From Lumnitzera littorea (Eukaryota; Streptophyta; Magnoliopsida; Myrtales; Combretaceae): 64,000 bases of DNA. Of this stretch, positions 22,990 through 35,089 are shown one piece after another (within the stretch, counting starts at the first letter, position 1; each line of letters starts with the position of its first letter). Under the pieces are notes generated by a model, which worked only from the letters and a program-made list of their open reading frames with translations, was not told the DNA's origin and searched no databases. A program made the position numbers and the translations under genes. The DNA is taken from the NCBI GenBank assembly GCA_024138015.1, contig JAMXBB010000002.1, positions 7,310,301-7,374,300 of the forward strand, given 5' to 3'.

Positions 22990-25900
22990 TGAATTTTGAG
23001 GTAGTTTGACAATTGCAACATTTGGCTTGGAAGAGGTTGAGGAAAAGTCATGGATTGAAGTTGATCAGACCTAGATCAGGTTTGAGCTCGTACTTTATAA
23101 ATTATTCAGGTCTTCTTCAAGCTGGACAGCTTGGCAGCTTAGCTCGAACAAATATCTAAGGCTCGGCAGATTGAAAACCATGTTGACCTACACTAGGGTT
23201 CGATGCTTAGGTTAGTTGAAGTATAATAACCCAAGTGTGTGATAGAATTTTCATCTCTAATTGGTTCTCAAGCTAATACTCGGTAAGTAAGTTCTTGTAG
23301 TCCTTTAGCTTGACTTTAAGTAAAGGGTCTATGGGGTTGATTCCTATCATCTTCCCAAGGGTCGAAGAGATTTGGCCTCAAATATGTAGGGTCTTCATTT
23401 GACAAGCTAGATCTGGTGTCTTTAGCATATTAGGGAGTCAGGTTAGATATATTGAAGGTAAAAGAGACACCAAAGTCCTTAGATAGTTCAATCTAGTAAG
23501 CATTGCGATTGATCTTCATTAGAACCCTAAATGGACCATTAGCTCTGGGTGACAACTTATTCTTTTGGAGATAGGGAGACCTCTCTCGGTTGAGGTGAAT
23601 CCAAAGCGAATCTCCTAGTTTAAAAGAAATTGCTTGGTAGCCTCTGCTACTGATCACATGCTGGCATTCATTGAACTTAGCAATCTTCTTAGCCATATGT
23701 TGGTGTAGTTCATGTAGTTCATGAGCTCGTTAACTCTAGACTGGCTTTGTTTTGTAACAATAGGGGTGCCAATCATGTCAAGAGGAATGGTATGATTGAG
23801 ACCATAGATGACCTCAAAAGGGGTCCTCTCAGTAGTACTGTAGATAGTTTGTGTAAGCAAATTCCATAATGGGTAGGCATAAATCCCAGTCCTTTAGATT
23901 CTTACCAATCACGGCTTGGAGTAGGTCATTAAGTGTTCAATTCAACACTTTAGTCTGATCGTCTGTTTGTAGGTGACTGCTTGTGCTAAACATAAGTTTG
24001 GTGCTAAGTCTCTTCTAAAGAGTCTTTTAGAAGTAACTCAGAAATTTAGTATCTCGATTTGAAACAATGGACTTTAGAACTCTATGTAAGCAGACGATTT
24101 CCTGTAAAAACAAATTAACAATATATAAAGCATCGTTAGTTCCGTGGCATAGAATGAAATGTGCCATCTTGTTGAATCAATCCACTACTATAAGGACTGG
24201 ATCCTTCCTTCTAAATGTTTGAGGCAACCTTAAAACAAAGTCAATACCAAGGTTGGCCCAAGGTGAGGTTGGTGTAGGTAAAGGTATGTATTCTTCATGT
24301 GGCTCTTTTCTTCCTTTAGCCTTTTTACACACAGCACAGTTGCTGATTACCTTGTGGATATCCTTATTCATACTAGGCTACTAAAAGTTTTCCCTCAATA
24401 AGTCAACAGTTTTAGTCTCACCAAAATGCCTTGATAAACCATCACTATGTGATTCTCTAACTAGCAACTTGCATGTAGAATAGTAAGGTATACATAATCT
24501 TCTCTCCTTAAACAAGTATCCATCTTTTAAATAAGATCCTTTAACAACTACTCCATCTCGGTAGTTCAAAAGTATAGGATCAAAGTACAAGTCCTGAGCA
24601 TTTTGCTTGGCAATGTGGGAGAATCTTAACAACTTGGTTTGTAAGGTTGTTAATAGAACATGTCGACGTGATAGAGTGTTAACGATCACATTAGCGCTAC
24701 CCTCCTTATGCTTAATCAAATAGGAGAATCCTTCCATGAATTCTAACCATTTAACTTGCCTTTTTAAGAGTTTTTTTTGACTTCCCAAGTGCTTTAGGAA
24801 CTCATGGTCTGTATAAATAACAAACTCTTGTAGTGACAAATAGTGTTGCCACATTGTGAGAGCTTAGAAAAGGGAATATAATTCCTTGTCGTATATAAAA
24901 TAGTTTAACTTGGCACCACTAAGCTTCTCATTATGATATGCGATAGGTCGGTGCTCTTGCATTAGTACGGTACTAATACCAATACTTGATGCATTACATT
25001 CCAACTCAAATGGCTTACCAAAATCAGTTAGAGCTAAGACAGTGGCTATGGCAAGTTTGTCCTTGATTTCCTTAAAACTCTTCTCAACTTGGTCGATCCA
25101 TAAGAATCCATCGTTCTTCTTTGTCAGCTCAATTAAGGGGGCAACAATTGTACTGAAGTTTTTAATGAACCACTTGTAAAAAGAGGCAAGGCTGTAGAAA
25201 CTCTTGACTTCAGTAATAGTTTTAGGTGTAGGCCACTTTAGGACAGCTTAGAGCTTCTTAGTATCTGCTTGAATTCCTTCTCTAGTTACAACATAGCCAA
25301 GGAAAACAACTTTTGCTTAGCAAAATATACACTTCTTTAAGTTCCCATATAGTTTCTCGACATGTAGGATGTTAAAAACAACTCGGATGTGTTTTACATG
25401 GTTAGCTAGGGCAGCACTATACACTAATATGTTGTTAAAGTACATGAGCACCTATTTTCTGATCAACGAACACATCTTGTGGTTCATAAGACTTATAAAT
25501 ATATTAGGCGCCTTTATAAGTCCGAATGGCATAACTAACCACTCGTAGAAATAATGCTTTGTCTTAAAGTTAGTCTTTCACTCATCACCAGGTCTTATGT
25601 GAATTTGATGGTAGCCACTTTGCAAATCAATTTTTGAGAATATATTAGTGCCATGAAGCTCGTCCAATATGTCGTTAAGCCTTAGTATTAGATATCTATA
25701 CTTAATAGCAATACTGTTGATAGTTTGGTTGTTAATGCATATGTGCTACGAACCATCCTTCTTTGAGACGAGTATAGTTGGTACAACATAAGGACTCATG
25801 CTCTCTCTTATATAACCTCGCTCTATCAACTCGTCTACTTATTTCTTCAACTCGATAGCCTACTCAGAATTCATTTTGTAAGCAAATCGGTTTTGTAGGG

Positions 25901-26209
25901 CTATTCCTAGTTGTAGATTAATGCAATGTTCTATGCCTCTAGTCGAGGGTAATCCCTTAAGCAACTCTTTTGGAAATAGGTTGAAAAATTCAGCAATCAA
26001 TTTTCATACCTAATTAAACACATCTTCCAGATTTCTCATCTCTAATAATCTCCTAATTAATAAAAAAAATAGGCTCATTGGCCTTATTAGCAACTTAAAG
26101 CTCTCTACGACTCATTACGAGGGCTTTCTTTTTACTAGCTTGAGTAAGCTGATTATGGGTCTTATTAACCTGACTTAGTGTCATGAGTTGCAACATAATC
26201 TATAAACCT
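22990..26209 (-). pseudogene. Ty3/gypsy chromovirus pol pseudogene (RT, RNase H, integrase)
   Basis: Reads from high to low coordinates through many stops. RT (about 25860-25060) shows VLVSKKDGS, FSKIDLQSGYHQI and PFGL. Its catalytic YxDD box at 25431-25442 reads Tyr-Phe-Asn-Asn, so both metal-binding aspartates are lost. RNase H (about 24990-24660) has ALTMWQHYL, YTDHEFLKHL and a degenerate ADALSRR as VNTLSRR. The integrase zinc finger (24480-24310) retains H-H-C-C spacing and ends in CAVCKKAKG. The catalytic core shows LGIDFVLRLP and SNRDTKFLSYF. The C-terminus (23700-23490) has the VWxH-R-ER-P-KNKLSPRANGPFRVL motif, then TRSQAKGLQ near 23300. This arrangement is typical of plant chromoviruses; I cannot assign the clade. 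Gag and protease are not in the window, because the copy is cut at 26209 by an LTR insertion. Confidence 0.85.
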
Positions 26210-26465
26210 TGCAATTAGAAGTTCAGATTCGATACTTCAAATTTAAGGCAATCGAATTAAGAATCCAATCAAGCCTAAATTATACAACAAAGCTATGAGT
26301 ATTGGTAAAAGTGACCACATAAGTTTGAATTTAGGAAAATAAGTAATAAAATAATTAAATATCATAATATTGAATTATAAGTTTATTACCCGTTATTTAT
26401 CGGAAATATGTAAAACGAGTTCCGATAACTAATGAGCCGATAGAAATAAATTATATGTATACTAA
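26210..26465 (+). mobile_element. 5' end (256 bp) of a Tekay-like LTR, cut by E2
   Basis: Starts TGCAATTAG and aligns with the first 260 bp of the LTR copies at 28826 and 58820: shared GGCAATCG, TTTGAATTTA, AGATAAATTATATGTATACTAA-type words. It interrupts the chromovirus RT and is itself interrupted at 26465 by the E2 5' LTR. The remaining LTR and the rest of the chromovirus would be expected beyond the right edge of the window. Confidence 0.75.
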
Positions 26466-26959
26466 GGTAGATACTTCTTTTTTACCACCCTTAGGATTCT
26501 TTTTTGTTTTTATTAGGCTAGGTCTAAAAAAAATTAAAAAAAAATGAATAAAATAAAAAATGATAATAATAAAAGTGTCAAGTTGAGTCGAGTCAATCAT
26601 TTTGGGTTGAAAATGTATATTTAATTTAATAAATTCTAAGTCGTTGAATAGTTAGACTCCATTAAAATATTTTTAGCTTAGTATAATATAAAGTGGATTT
26701 TTTTATCTAATTTATATTGGATTAAATAGACTTAGGAATTATTAAATGGGTTACCATGTATTTTGGGTTAAATTAAGTTAGACTGAATGTGGCTTAAGAT
26801 AGAAAGCCTAAATTAGTGTAGAGTTTCTAAAAACTGAATTAAATCTTTAATAAATTTAATAAATTCAAATCAAGTATCATTGTATCTTATCACTATTATC
26901 TTATCAATATTGAATCTGTTAAGATTGAATCTATGCCAAAAAAATTCAAATTTATAGCC

Positions 26960-26967
26960 TATAAATA
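26960..26967 (+). promoter_or_regulatory. TATA box in the E2 5' LTR
   Basis: TATAAATA about 495 bp into the LTR, in the same position relative to the LTR start as in the E1 LTRs. It marks the likely U3/R transition. Confidence 0.6.
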
Positions 26968-27772
26968 GTGAATAATGGGGGCTAAAAAAGACATATTTTC
27001 ACAATTCACATACAATCACAATTCTTTTACTGTCCTCTAACAACATACATGCACTATCCATACATAACCATACATTTACTTTCACGAGCGCTTCATGATC
27101 AGCATAGCAATTCATGTCTATGATCATCACTTCATGTCTACTACCACTTCACCAATCAACACTTCACATCTGCACTACACTTCACCATATGATCACACAC
27201 ATCAACACGCATGACCATTGTCCAAACACACGACCACGTCTGATTACGTATCAACACATACGATCATCGTTCGTACACATAACCAAGTCTAACAATAGTC
27301 CACAAACACGGCCAGTTAGATGGGTTTGGATTCCTTTCTCTCTAAGTTTTTTATTATTATTACTATTTTGGTTATTCAGTTGTTTTTACTGACTTTATTT
27401 TATTTTCTCTTTTAATGCAAGTATTTAGTTTTAGTTTTTTAACTTCGTTAATATTTTATAATTTTAACATGTAGTATTAATTTTTATAAAGTTGCATAAT
27501 TTAGTTTGTTTACATCAAATAAGTACTAATATGGTTTTTTTTTTTGGAGATCTTGATTAGTTGATTTTTGGCATGTCATCATTTTTTAAATAATAAAATA
27601 TATTTTTACATAGATATTGCATTTTTAGAAGTATCGCATTTGCATGAAAATTGCATATTTTAGCAAGTTGTCATAAAGTTTCATTTTTAGGCTTTTAGGG
27701 ATTTTTTAAGAATAAAAAAATCATTTTGTCACTTATTTAGTTTTCATAAAATAAAAAATCTTCGATTGGCAT

Positions 27773-28040
27773 ATTTTCCATGGTTAAAAATCTTTTCTAT
27801 GGTTTAGTCTTATTTTTTATGGTCTAAGCATCTTATCTATAATTCAAGCATTTTTTCCATGGTTTAAGCTATTTTTCCATGGTTTAGACATCTTTTCCAT
27901 TATCTAGGCATCTTATCTATAGTTCAGATATCTTTTTTATAATTTAGGCATCTTCTTTATAATTATACATCTTATCATTTACTTAGGTATATTTTCTATA
28001 ATTTATGCTTCTTTTCTATAGTTAAGCATATTGTTTATAG
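27773..28040 (+). repeat. ~20-bp tandem repeats in the E2 LTR
   Basis: About 13 imperfect units of the type CTTTTCCATGGTTTAGGCAT. The reverse complement of the same unit forms an array in the solo LTR at 50440-50645, so the repeat keeps its orientation relative to the LTR in both. Confidence 0.75.
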
Positions 28041-29431
28041 TAATTGTATTTTTTTCATAAAACAGCACGTTTTCCATAATAATTGCATATTAGCATAATT
28101 TTATAAAAGTTGCATCTTTTATTTATTTATTTGTTTTTCATTTAGGTGTTTTAGGATTTTTTTTTTAAGTTTTATCACATAGCAGTTTTTTCCAAAAGAA
28201 AAAAAAAACTAACTTGGAGCTTTTTTAAAAATTAAGTCTTTAGATTTTTTTTAATTGGGAATAATTTTTTTTAGGATTTTTCTTAATAAAAATAAATTGG
28301 TTAAAATATGTATACTTGGCTCAATTTTCAAATTAAAATGAATCAATGCACTAAATCTTTTATAAAAAAAAACAAAATTACATTAGTTTAATTTCGATTA
28401 GTGGGTACGTAAACACCTTTAGGGCAATTATATAAAAAATAATTTCTTCCCTAAAAATTCGTAATAAAAAATGCTAAAAAATCATTTTAGTTATATGTTT
28501 GCATGTTTGTACATATTTTAATATTTTTATAAAAATTATAATAAAATAAAAAGCCATTAGTTTTTTTTTTTATCTTTACATTGTGATTTAGTCTTAATAA
28601 GTTAGCTCTCGAATTCAGCTTTTTGGGTTTAATTTTCTAAAAAAAATAATGTTTTAGAAAATTTGCAAACTAGTGATTAAGTTAGGGCTTTTCTACTCAG
28701 AAACCCTAATTTCATTTTTACTAATTTAACTGGTTGGTGACTCAAAGTTATTTTTTTAAAACATTTTTTAAGAAAAATATTTTTCCTCAACTTTATATTG
28801 AATAATTTATATTGAGCGGGTTGGGTGAAAGACCCACAATTAGCTACCCAAAGTTTGACTCGTAGAATTTAGGGCGATCGATTAAAGGATTTGATCGGGC
28901 ATAAATTATCAAATAAAGTTAGAAATATTAATAAAAGTGATCCCATAAGTTTGAATTTAAGAAAACAAGCAAAAAAATAAAAGAATATAAAATTTCCAAA
29001 TTTTAAGTATATAACTCGTTACTTATGGAAAATGCGTAAAATGCATTCTAATAACCAACGAATTGCTAGAGATAAATTATATGTATACTAAAAATCATAG
29101 AATGACCTAAATAATATTTATGAATATTTACTTGTACTATATATGAATTTATTTGTACTATATATGAATTTATATGTAGGTAAAAATATGCGTAATTACT
29201 TAAAATACGTAAAATGTGCTAAAATAATACTAAATAATTTAAAAAATCATAATTAATCAAGGAAAAATAAATAAAAATAAAAAAATAAGGAATGATCCAG
29301 ATTTGGATCGTGGCAGCTGGGGAAAATAGGAAAAAAATAGCCAATTAAATTAGAATAACACAAAAGGCAAATTAGAAGAAGATAAAACAATTATCTAATC
29401 AAATTAATGCACAATAATTTCCCAAGATCAC

Positions 29432-29439
29432 TATAAATA
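29432..29439 (+). promoter_or_regulatory. TATA box of Tekay-like LTR copy 1
   Basis: TATAAATA, with the downstream GCTCATTTTGGA block conserved in the copies at 38536 and 59411, consistent with the LTR core promoter and transcript start. Confidence 0.6.
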
Positions 29440-31795
29440 CCTCAAATTTTTCAGAAGCTCATTTTGGATGTTAGGAAGCTTAGAAAATTAGAGAGAGGCG
29501 AAATTGAGAGTAAATTAGGGTTTTACAAAAATTTAGCAAAAATCTGTGCAGTTGAGGCTTCTAAGGAGAACCTAGACCCGACGAACAGCTGAGAATGGAT
29601 GGCTACCACCACCATACGGTGGTGGCAGCGCTTAGGTGGGCTGACATACCTATGGCCACTGATGGTGGCCGGAGTCACCTAAACTGGTGAGTTCGATTTC
29701 TAGCTCGATTTTGTGTAATTTTATAAAAATACTAAATATTCTTAGAAAATTATGAATTTTATTATTCTAAAATATTTTAGTATCTAATTTTTAGGAAAAA
29801 TATTATTTTGATGAAAATATATCCCGTGATATATGGTCCTTAAGAAATTATACATAATTGAGTATATTTCAGTTTAAAAATAAATGACCTTATGAGTATA
29901 GTTTTGAGCCCAAAATTTTTGTGTAGACTAATTAGGTGATATAGAACAATGCCATGAAGCCCTTTTTCAAAAATGAATTTTTGAAAATTTTAGATAATTT
30001 TTAAGCCTTAAAATGAGGCATAAAATGGATAATTTTGGGTTAATTAAGTAATTAAATAGATAATTATTAATTTAGTAAATCATTATATGTTTTAAGATGT
30101 TGAAATTTGATGAAGTACGATACTTGTATCATTTAGGGTGTTAGATGTAATTATTAAGCTAATTATGTAGTAAATAAGTAATAGGGAAAAATAGTAAATT
30201 GTAATTTAATTTTGAGTTAATTTTGTAAATTACGGTAATTAGGTGTAAAATTTGTTTTAGGATGAATTTACACATTTTGAAATGATAATTGATGTTGGGA
30301 GATGGTAATTAAAGTGATAGAAATATTAGATGTGTATTATGTACATAATAAGTGATAATACATAATATGCAATTATTGGAAATATAATAAATAGAAGATA
30401 TTAGGATAAAAATTGATATTATATAAATAATAGGGATATATAATAAATCTGATAGAAAACTTAAATTTATGTAATTATATGAAAAATATAAAAATTTCTC
30501 ACATTAGGAGTAAATTCGGTATACTAATAAAGATTTAAGTGTACCGGATGGAATAGAACACTGACTAGGGGTAATGATGGTATTTAAGACATCTAGAAGT
30601 AATGTGATTAATTTCACATTATGAGTTGAAACGAGTTTTTAGGGTTTGAGTATAAAATAGTACATAGAAATCGAACTAGAACTTAATTTAAAAATCAAAC
30701 TAGAATTTAATTTAGAAATTGATGCGGAAACTTAATCTGAACTTAGCCCCAAACCCAGAATAATTATAAAAGATTTGAGAACCTAGATAATTGGACATAT
30801 TAAACGCTAAACAAAAGATAACAATAAGCGTTATAGGATAAAACTAACCTATAATAGTTATATGAAAAATTGAAACCTCGTTTGTGTTATAGGGATGATG
30901 GGCGATGGCCTAGGCGAGTCGGACCTCGAGTGAGTAAGCGAGGAGTCGAGGTAAGTTGGGATTAATACGTTGCTGTATTTTGGAGCCTTAAGATTATACT
31001 TGGTTGTGCTTGTAAGATAGTTGGTTATGTGCATGTACTTAATTATGAGTGATGCTATGATTCTGTTTGTTGTTTTGGCTTGTATTATATGAAGTGATCA
31101 ATCACCCTAAACTAAACTTAACAAAGATATGACTTGTAAACATAAATTGAACCTGTATAGCAACCCATTAGGGGAAACCTAGGATTTTTCGACCAAATAC
31201 CGACCCCTTCGAAGGAGATAGTGCTGGATAGCATAATGGGTCTTTTTTTCATCCTTAGTCGAACTAAGTGATAGGTGAGGAGGTCGCGGCAAGAGCAAAG
31301 TTAATGGTTTGAAGGTAGTTGCGGAAGGAGCAGTGTCTCTATTGCACAAGCCTGGGTTTGGTTGTGAGCTGTTACATTAATGGCAACTCCTCAATCCGGA
31401 TTAGAGCAGGCATAATTTCTCTAATCTTACGACGGGCCGGACAACATCGTATGATGGCATTTGCTTGAACATACATTGTACTTAATAAGTTGGTTGATAA
31501 TTTTGTTTGTGTTTATGGTATAGTTATAAGTCCTCCATCCTAACTTACTGAGTTGTGGTTGCTTACATTCCTATAGACGTCGTTGCAGGTGCTGGCCAAG
31601 AAGCGGCTTACAACTACGCTAAAGTTAGTAATTGCTGGATCCTAGGGAATAAGGAAAAACATTTGAAGAACAGATATATATTTTTAAGGTCTAAGCTCTT
31701 ATCTTAGAATTTTTCATTTTTGAATAATGTATTAACTAGGAAATAGATTATGGTGAAACATTGTAAATGTTAATTGTAATAACTGAATTCTAGTG

Positions 31796-31815
31796 TATAT
31801 ATATATATATATATT
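31796..31815. repeat. (TA)n microsatellite within LTR copy 1
   Basis: About 10 TA units near the 3' end of the LTR. The same site carries TA units in copy 4 (61727-61744). Confidence 0.8.
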
Positions 31816-32038
31816 CTTATTTTCTTAGGTAAATGATTTATTTCAATTACGAACTGTTTACTTCAAAGCGGGTTATTTGTAGACACCTTGTGTAGATCAG
31901 GTCTAGGGTAGCGGTTGTAAGGCTAACTTCTATTTTAGAATAGTTTACACGGTGGAGTTGTTACAACTCTACCGCTTCGGGGCATGACATTAGGTTTAAT
32001 ATAGGTTAAGTTAAGGAAAACTAAAATAGGGCTCGACA

Positions 32039-32060
32039 AAATTGGCGACTCCACTGGGGA
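32039..32060 (+). promoter_or_regulatory. Primer binding site of E2
   Basis: ATTGGCGACTCCACTGGGGA directly follows the LTR end CGACA. It matches the TGGCGACTCxxCTGGGGA type used by Ogre and other Tat elements (reported as tRNA-Arg; from memory). The E1 PBS at 53465-53485 is a diverged version of it. Confidence 0.8.
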
Positions 32061-32560
32061 TCCTAGTGGGTTAGCTATGTAAAAGTAAAAATTAATGGGC
32101 TTTCATTTTTTTATTTTTTTATTTATTGTAATAAAGTTGTACTAACCTAGTTTTAGTGATGCAAGCTTTAGGAAGAGTCTTGCCCAATAGGCTCATTATG
32201 GGGGATTTAAAGGGAACGATTTTTTTTTTTTTTTATCATTATCATTTGTAAATTTAGATGTGGTTAGATCTAAACCACTTTAGAAACTTTGGACAGGTTG
32301 TGATTATTTAACCCTTAGGTCGTTGGGGCCTTTGCCCTTGCTTAATGATAATAGACAAGCCTACTCATGCTTTGATGTAACTTACTAGGTTTTTCTCTAA
32401 AAACATAGGTAAACCCACTCATGTTTTGATATAACTTACTAAGTTTTTCTCCGAAAATACTTAAAGCTACAAAACTTGAGACTCATAGACCTCACTCTTT
32501 TATATCATTTTTTTTTAAAGGATAGTTATTTTAAAATTATAGGAAAATTTGATTATTATA
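32061..32560 (+). mobile_element. E2 untranslated leader, proximal part
   Basis: Non-coding leader of E2. Words such as TTTTAGTGATGCA and AATAGGCTCATTATGGGGGA also occur, diverged, in the leader of E1 (53370-53320, minus strand), showing the two elements are related. It ends at the E1 insertion. E2 resumes at 56909 after the duplicated TTATA. Confidence 0.7.
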
Positions 32561-34411
32561 TGTTGAGCCATATTTCGGTTTTTCTTAACTTAATCCATAC
32601 TAAGCCCAACCCGCTTAATACAGATTATTCACCATAAAATTAAGAAGACGTTTTTCTTTTAAAAAAATTTTAAATAGGTAAAAAAATAAAATTAGGGTTT
32701 TTGGGTGGAAAAACCTTGATTTAGCCACTAATTTAGGGATTTTCTAAAAAATTAATTTTCAAAATTTAACCAGAAAAAAACTAAGTTCAGCGGCTAACCT
32801 ATTAAGATTAAGTCACTATGTAAAAATAAAAAAAATTAATGGGTTTTATTTATATATTTTTTTTCTAAAAATACTATGATATGATATATACAAATATGCA
32901 AAATATAACTAAAAGGAATTTTTCATTATTTTTTATTATAAATATTTCAAGAAAAAGGAAAATGTTTTTTTTTTTTATGTGGTTATCCTAAATATACTTA
33001 CGTATTCGCTAATTGGGATCAAATCAACGTAGTTCTTTTTTTTAGAAAATATTTAGTAGGTGGATCTTTTTTTAAATTTGAAAATTGAGCTAAATTTACG
33101 TTTATTTAACAATTTATTATTTTTAAAAAACCTAAAAAGGTGTAATTTCATTACTTTAAGAAAACCCTAATTAACTTAATCTTTTTAAAAATTCGGTTAA
33201 GATTTTTTTAATTTTTATTTTTTCTAAAAAACTTACCACATGTCGAAATTGATCTTTTCTAAAACCTACACACTAGATATGTATCTTTTCTAAATTTAAT
33301 ATGCAATCTAGATGCATTAAGATACGTATCTAGATGCATGTCTTTTCTAAATTCTATATACAAGAAATGTTAATGTATGTATCTAAATACGTATCTTCTA
33401 TAAAGATATGAATCTCGTAGAAAAAATACATGATTTTTTCTAAAAAATGCAATCTAACTAAATTTATAAAAATGAAAATTATCTAAAATATATAGCAAAC
33501 AATATGACTAAAATATAAAAAGAGACTTGCATTAAAATAAATTAGTAAAAATAATTAGATTAACTAAAAATAAAATAAAATAAGAAAATAATTTTTATTA
33601 CCTAAACGGATCTAATCGCGCGTACTCGTGTTGATCGTATCGTGATCGTCTGAACTACATCCACATGCTTAGAATGGAGTTTATCGTACGTGTAGGGCAG
33701 TGCTGATTCTATACAACAGTTGTGTGTGATTGTGCGTAACTGTGTGTGAATTGTGTATGTGTCGGGGGACTATTGTATATGTCATGTGTATATCGTGTTC
33801 AGTGGTTACTGTATGTGTCGTGTTCAAGGGCTGTTGTAAGTGTCTATCATACAAGTGTAATGCGGTCGTTGGAGTGTGGCAATGTGACAATGTCTGTTGT
33901 GTGTTGTATCAGTATGAGTGCAACAAGTGAGTGGCATGAGTCAGTGTTGTTGTATGAAAGTGACAATCAGGTACAGTGTTATGTGTGGGTCATGTGAACT
34001 GTACGGTGAGTTATGTATAGCAGCTGTGTGGGACTGTGGTGGTGTCATATGAATGAGGGAGAGAGTTGTGTTGTTAAGGGGCTATTGTGTTCAGGGGACG
34101 TGTCAGTTTGTTGTGAAGTTGTTAGTCTGTGAGAGAATGTGTATGCGATGTAGGCATGGTATAGTGTATGAAGCAGTACTGCGTGGGGCTGTGGTTGTTA
34201 TGTTAGATTATGGGAGAAAGTTGTGTTGTTACGGGGTTGTCGTGTTCAAGTGTGATTGTGTTCAAGGGGAGTCGGCATGTGTAAGGTAGTGTTGCGTGGG
34301 GTTGTGAAATTAGGGTGATGTGTAGGCTAAATCGAAGTAAAGTGAAGAGGGAAGTGATTATGTATATCGGGGATTCTAAAAAATACAAACTTATGTCTAC
34401 CGCCGAATTCC

Positions 34412-34419
34412 TATTTATA
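34412..34419 (-). promoter_or_regulatory. TATA box in the E1 3' LTR
   Basis: TATAAATA on the minus strand, matching the position of the one in the 5' LTR at 56391-56398. Confidence 0.6.
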
Positions 34420-34746
34420 ATACCCCCTACCGAATATTTCGTATCAAAAGATATGATCATAAACTCAGATACGAAATATACGATAACGATTCTTTACAAA
34501 TTCGACCTAGTTTTTAGAAATCCTACTTAATTTGGGTTTTCTATTTTTCGAGTTCGACTTAGCCCAACTTGATTTAACCTAATAACTTACTTAATAAATC
34601 CTAAGTCTACTCTAACCCAATATAAATTAGATAAAAAATCCACTTTATATCGAACTAAACTAAAATATTTTAATAAAACCTGGTCCTTCAATGATTTAAA
34701 ATTTATTAAATTGGATACTCATTATTATCCGATTCGGTCCCAAACG

Positions 34747-34817
34747 ACTTGACTCGACTTGACTTAACTCGATATGACTTAACTCGATTACGACTCGACT
34801 TTTATACAACTTGATAC
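34747..34817 (-). repeat. ~10-bp GACTCGACTT minisatellite in U3 of the E1 3' LTR
   Basis: Seven or so imperfect units of the CGACTTGACT type. The 5' LTR carries a longer version at 56686-56806, so the array has changed length since insertion. Confidence 0.7.
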
Positions 34818-34947
34818 TTTATTTTTATTATCATTATTTATTTATTTGTTATTTTGTTTATTTATTATTTATTATTTTTATTATATATGTTTTTTAGTTC
34901 TGACTTAATAAAACTATTTAAAAAATAAAAAAAATGAGGTGTCTACA

Positions 34948-34961
34948 GTTGCCCCTCTTTA
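34948..34961 (-). promoter_or_regulatory. Polypurine tract of E1
   Basis: On the minus strand, AAAGAGGGGCAAC directly precedes the 3' LTR start TGTAGACACC. A G-rich tract ending in CAAC before TGTAGACACC is what I expect for Tat/Ogre elements. Confidence 0.7.
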
Positions 34962-35089
34962 TAGTAAACTTCGATTAGAACTTCACTACAAAGACAAAAG
35001 AAATACCCATTTTTGTTGAATCTGAATTTTGTACTAATAGAATGAAGGTTACTAACTTAAATGGTTAGCTAAGCTATATTTTATCTTGA

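Larger units (their letters stand above)
28826..31989 (+). mobile_element. Tekay-like solo LTR copy 1 (3164 bp), TSD TTGGG/TTAGG
   Basis: Starts TGAAAGACCC and ends GGGGCATGACA. The flanking 5-mers are TTGGG (28821) and TTAGG (31990), differing by one base. Removing it rejoins the E2 LTR exactly. Diagnostic internal blocks are TATAAATA at 29432, a GC-rich hairpin block at about 29585-29680, a GGTGAGT donor-like site at 29687, the ACTGAGTTGTGGTTGCT region, and TTGCAG|GTGCTGG ending at 31588. The long LTR with TGTAAG...CGTGACA ends and this 3' region resemble Tekay/Del chromovirus LTRs. No internal region is present. Confidence 0.85.
26466..32038 (+). mobile_element. 5' LTR of Ogre-like element E2 (2.4 kb, split by a nested solo LTR)
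   Basis: Two parts, 26466-28825 and 31990-32038, give an LTR of about 2.4 kb once the nested LTR (28826-31989) is removed. It begins GGTAGATAC (TGTAGACAC with the first base changed) and ends GGGCTCGACA. It is followed at once by a PBS, which fixes its orientation as plus. A TATAAATA box lies at 26960-26967. A run of about 20-bp repeats occupies 27773-28040. The reverse complement aligns with the E1 LTRs through the block at 28640-28825. The E2 3' LTR is not in the window. Confidence 0.85.
32561..34947 (-). repeat. 3' LTR of E1 (2387 bp)
   Basis: On the plus strand it runs from TGTTGAGCCATATTTCGG to GAGGTGTCTACA. Its higher-coordinate end abuts a purine-rich tract (minus strand) and its lower end abuts the TTATA duplication, identifying it as the 3' LTR. 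TATAAATA (minus) lies at 34412-34419, the GT-rich block at 33720-34310 and a GACTCGACTT minisatellite at 34747-34817. The short frames at 33681-34530 are by-products of the GT-rich block. Confidence 0.9.

Noticed and set aside
33681..34289. Several overlapping frames on both strands (Cys/Val-rich and His/Thr-rich)
   Set aside because: All come from the GT-rich block of the E1 3' LTR; the equivalent block of the 5' LTR gives different frames.
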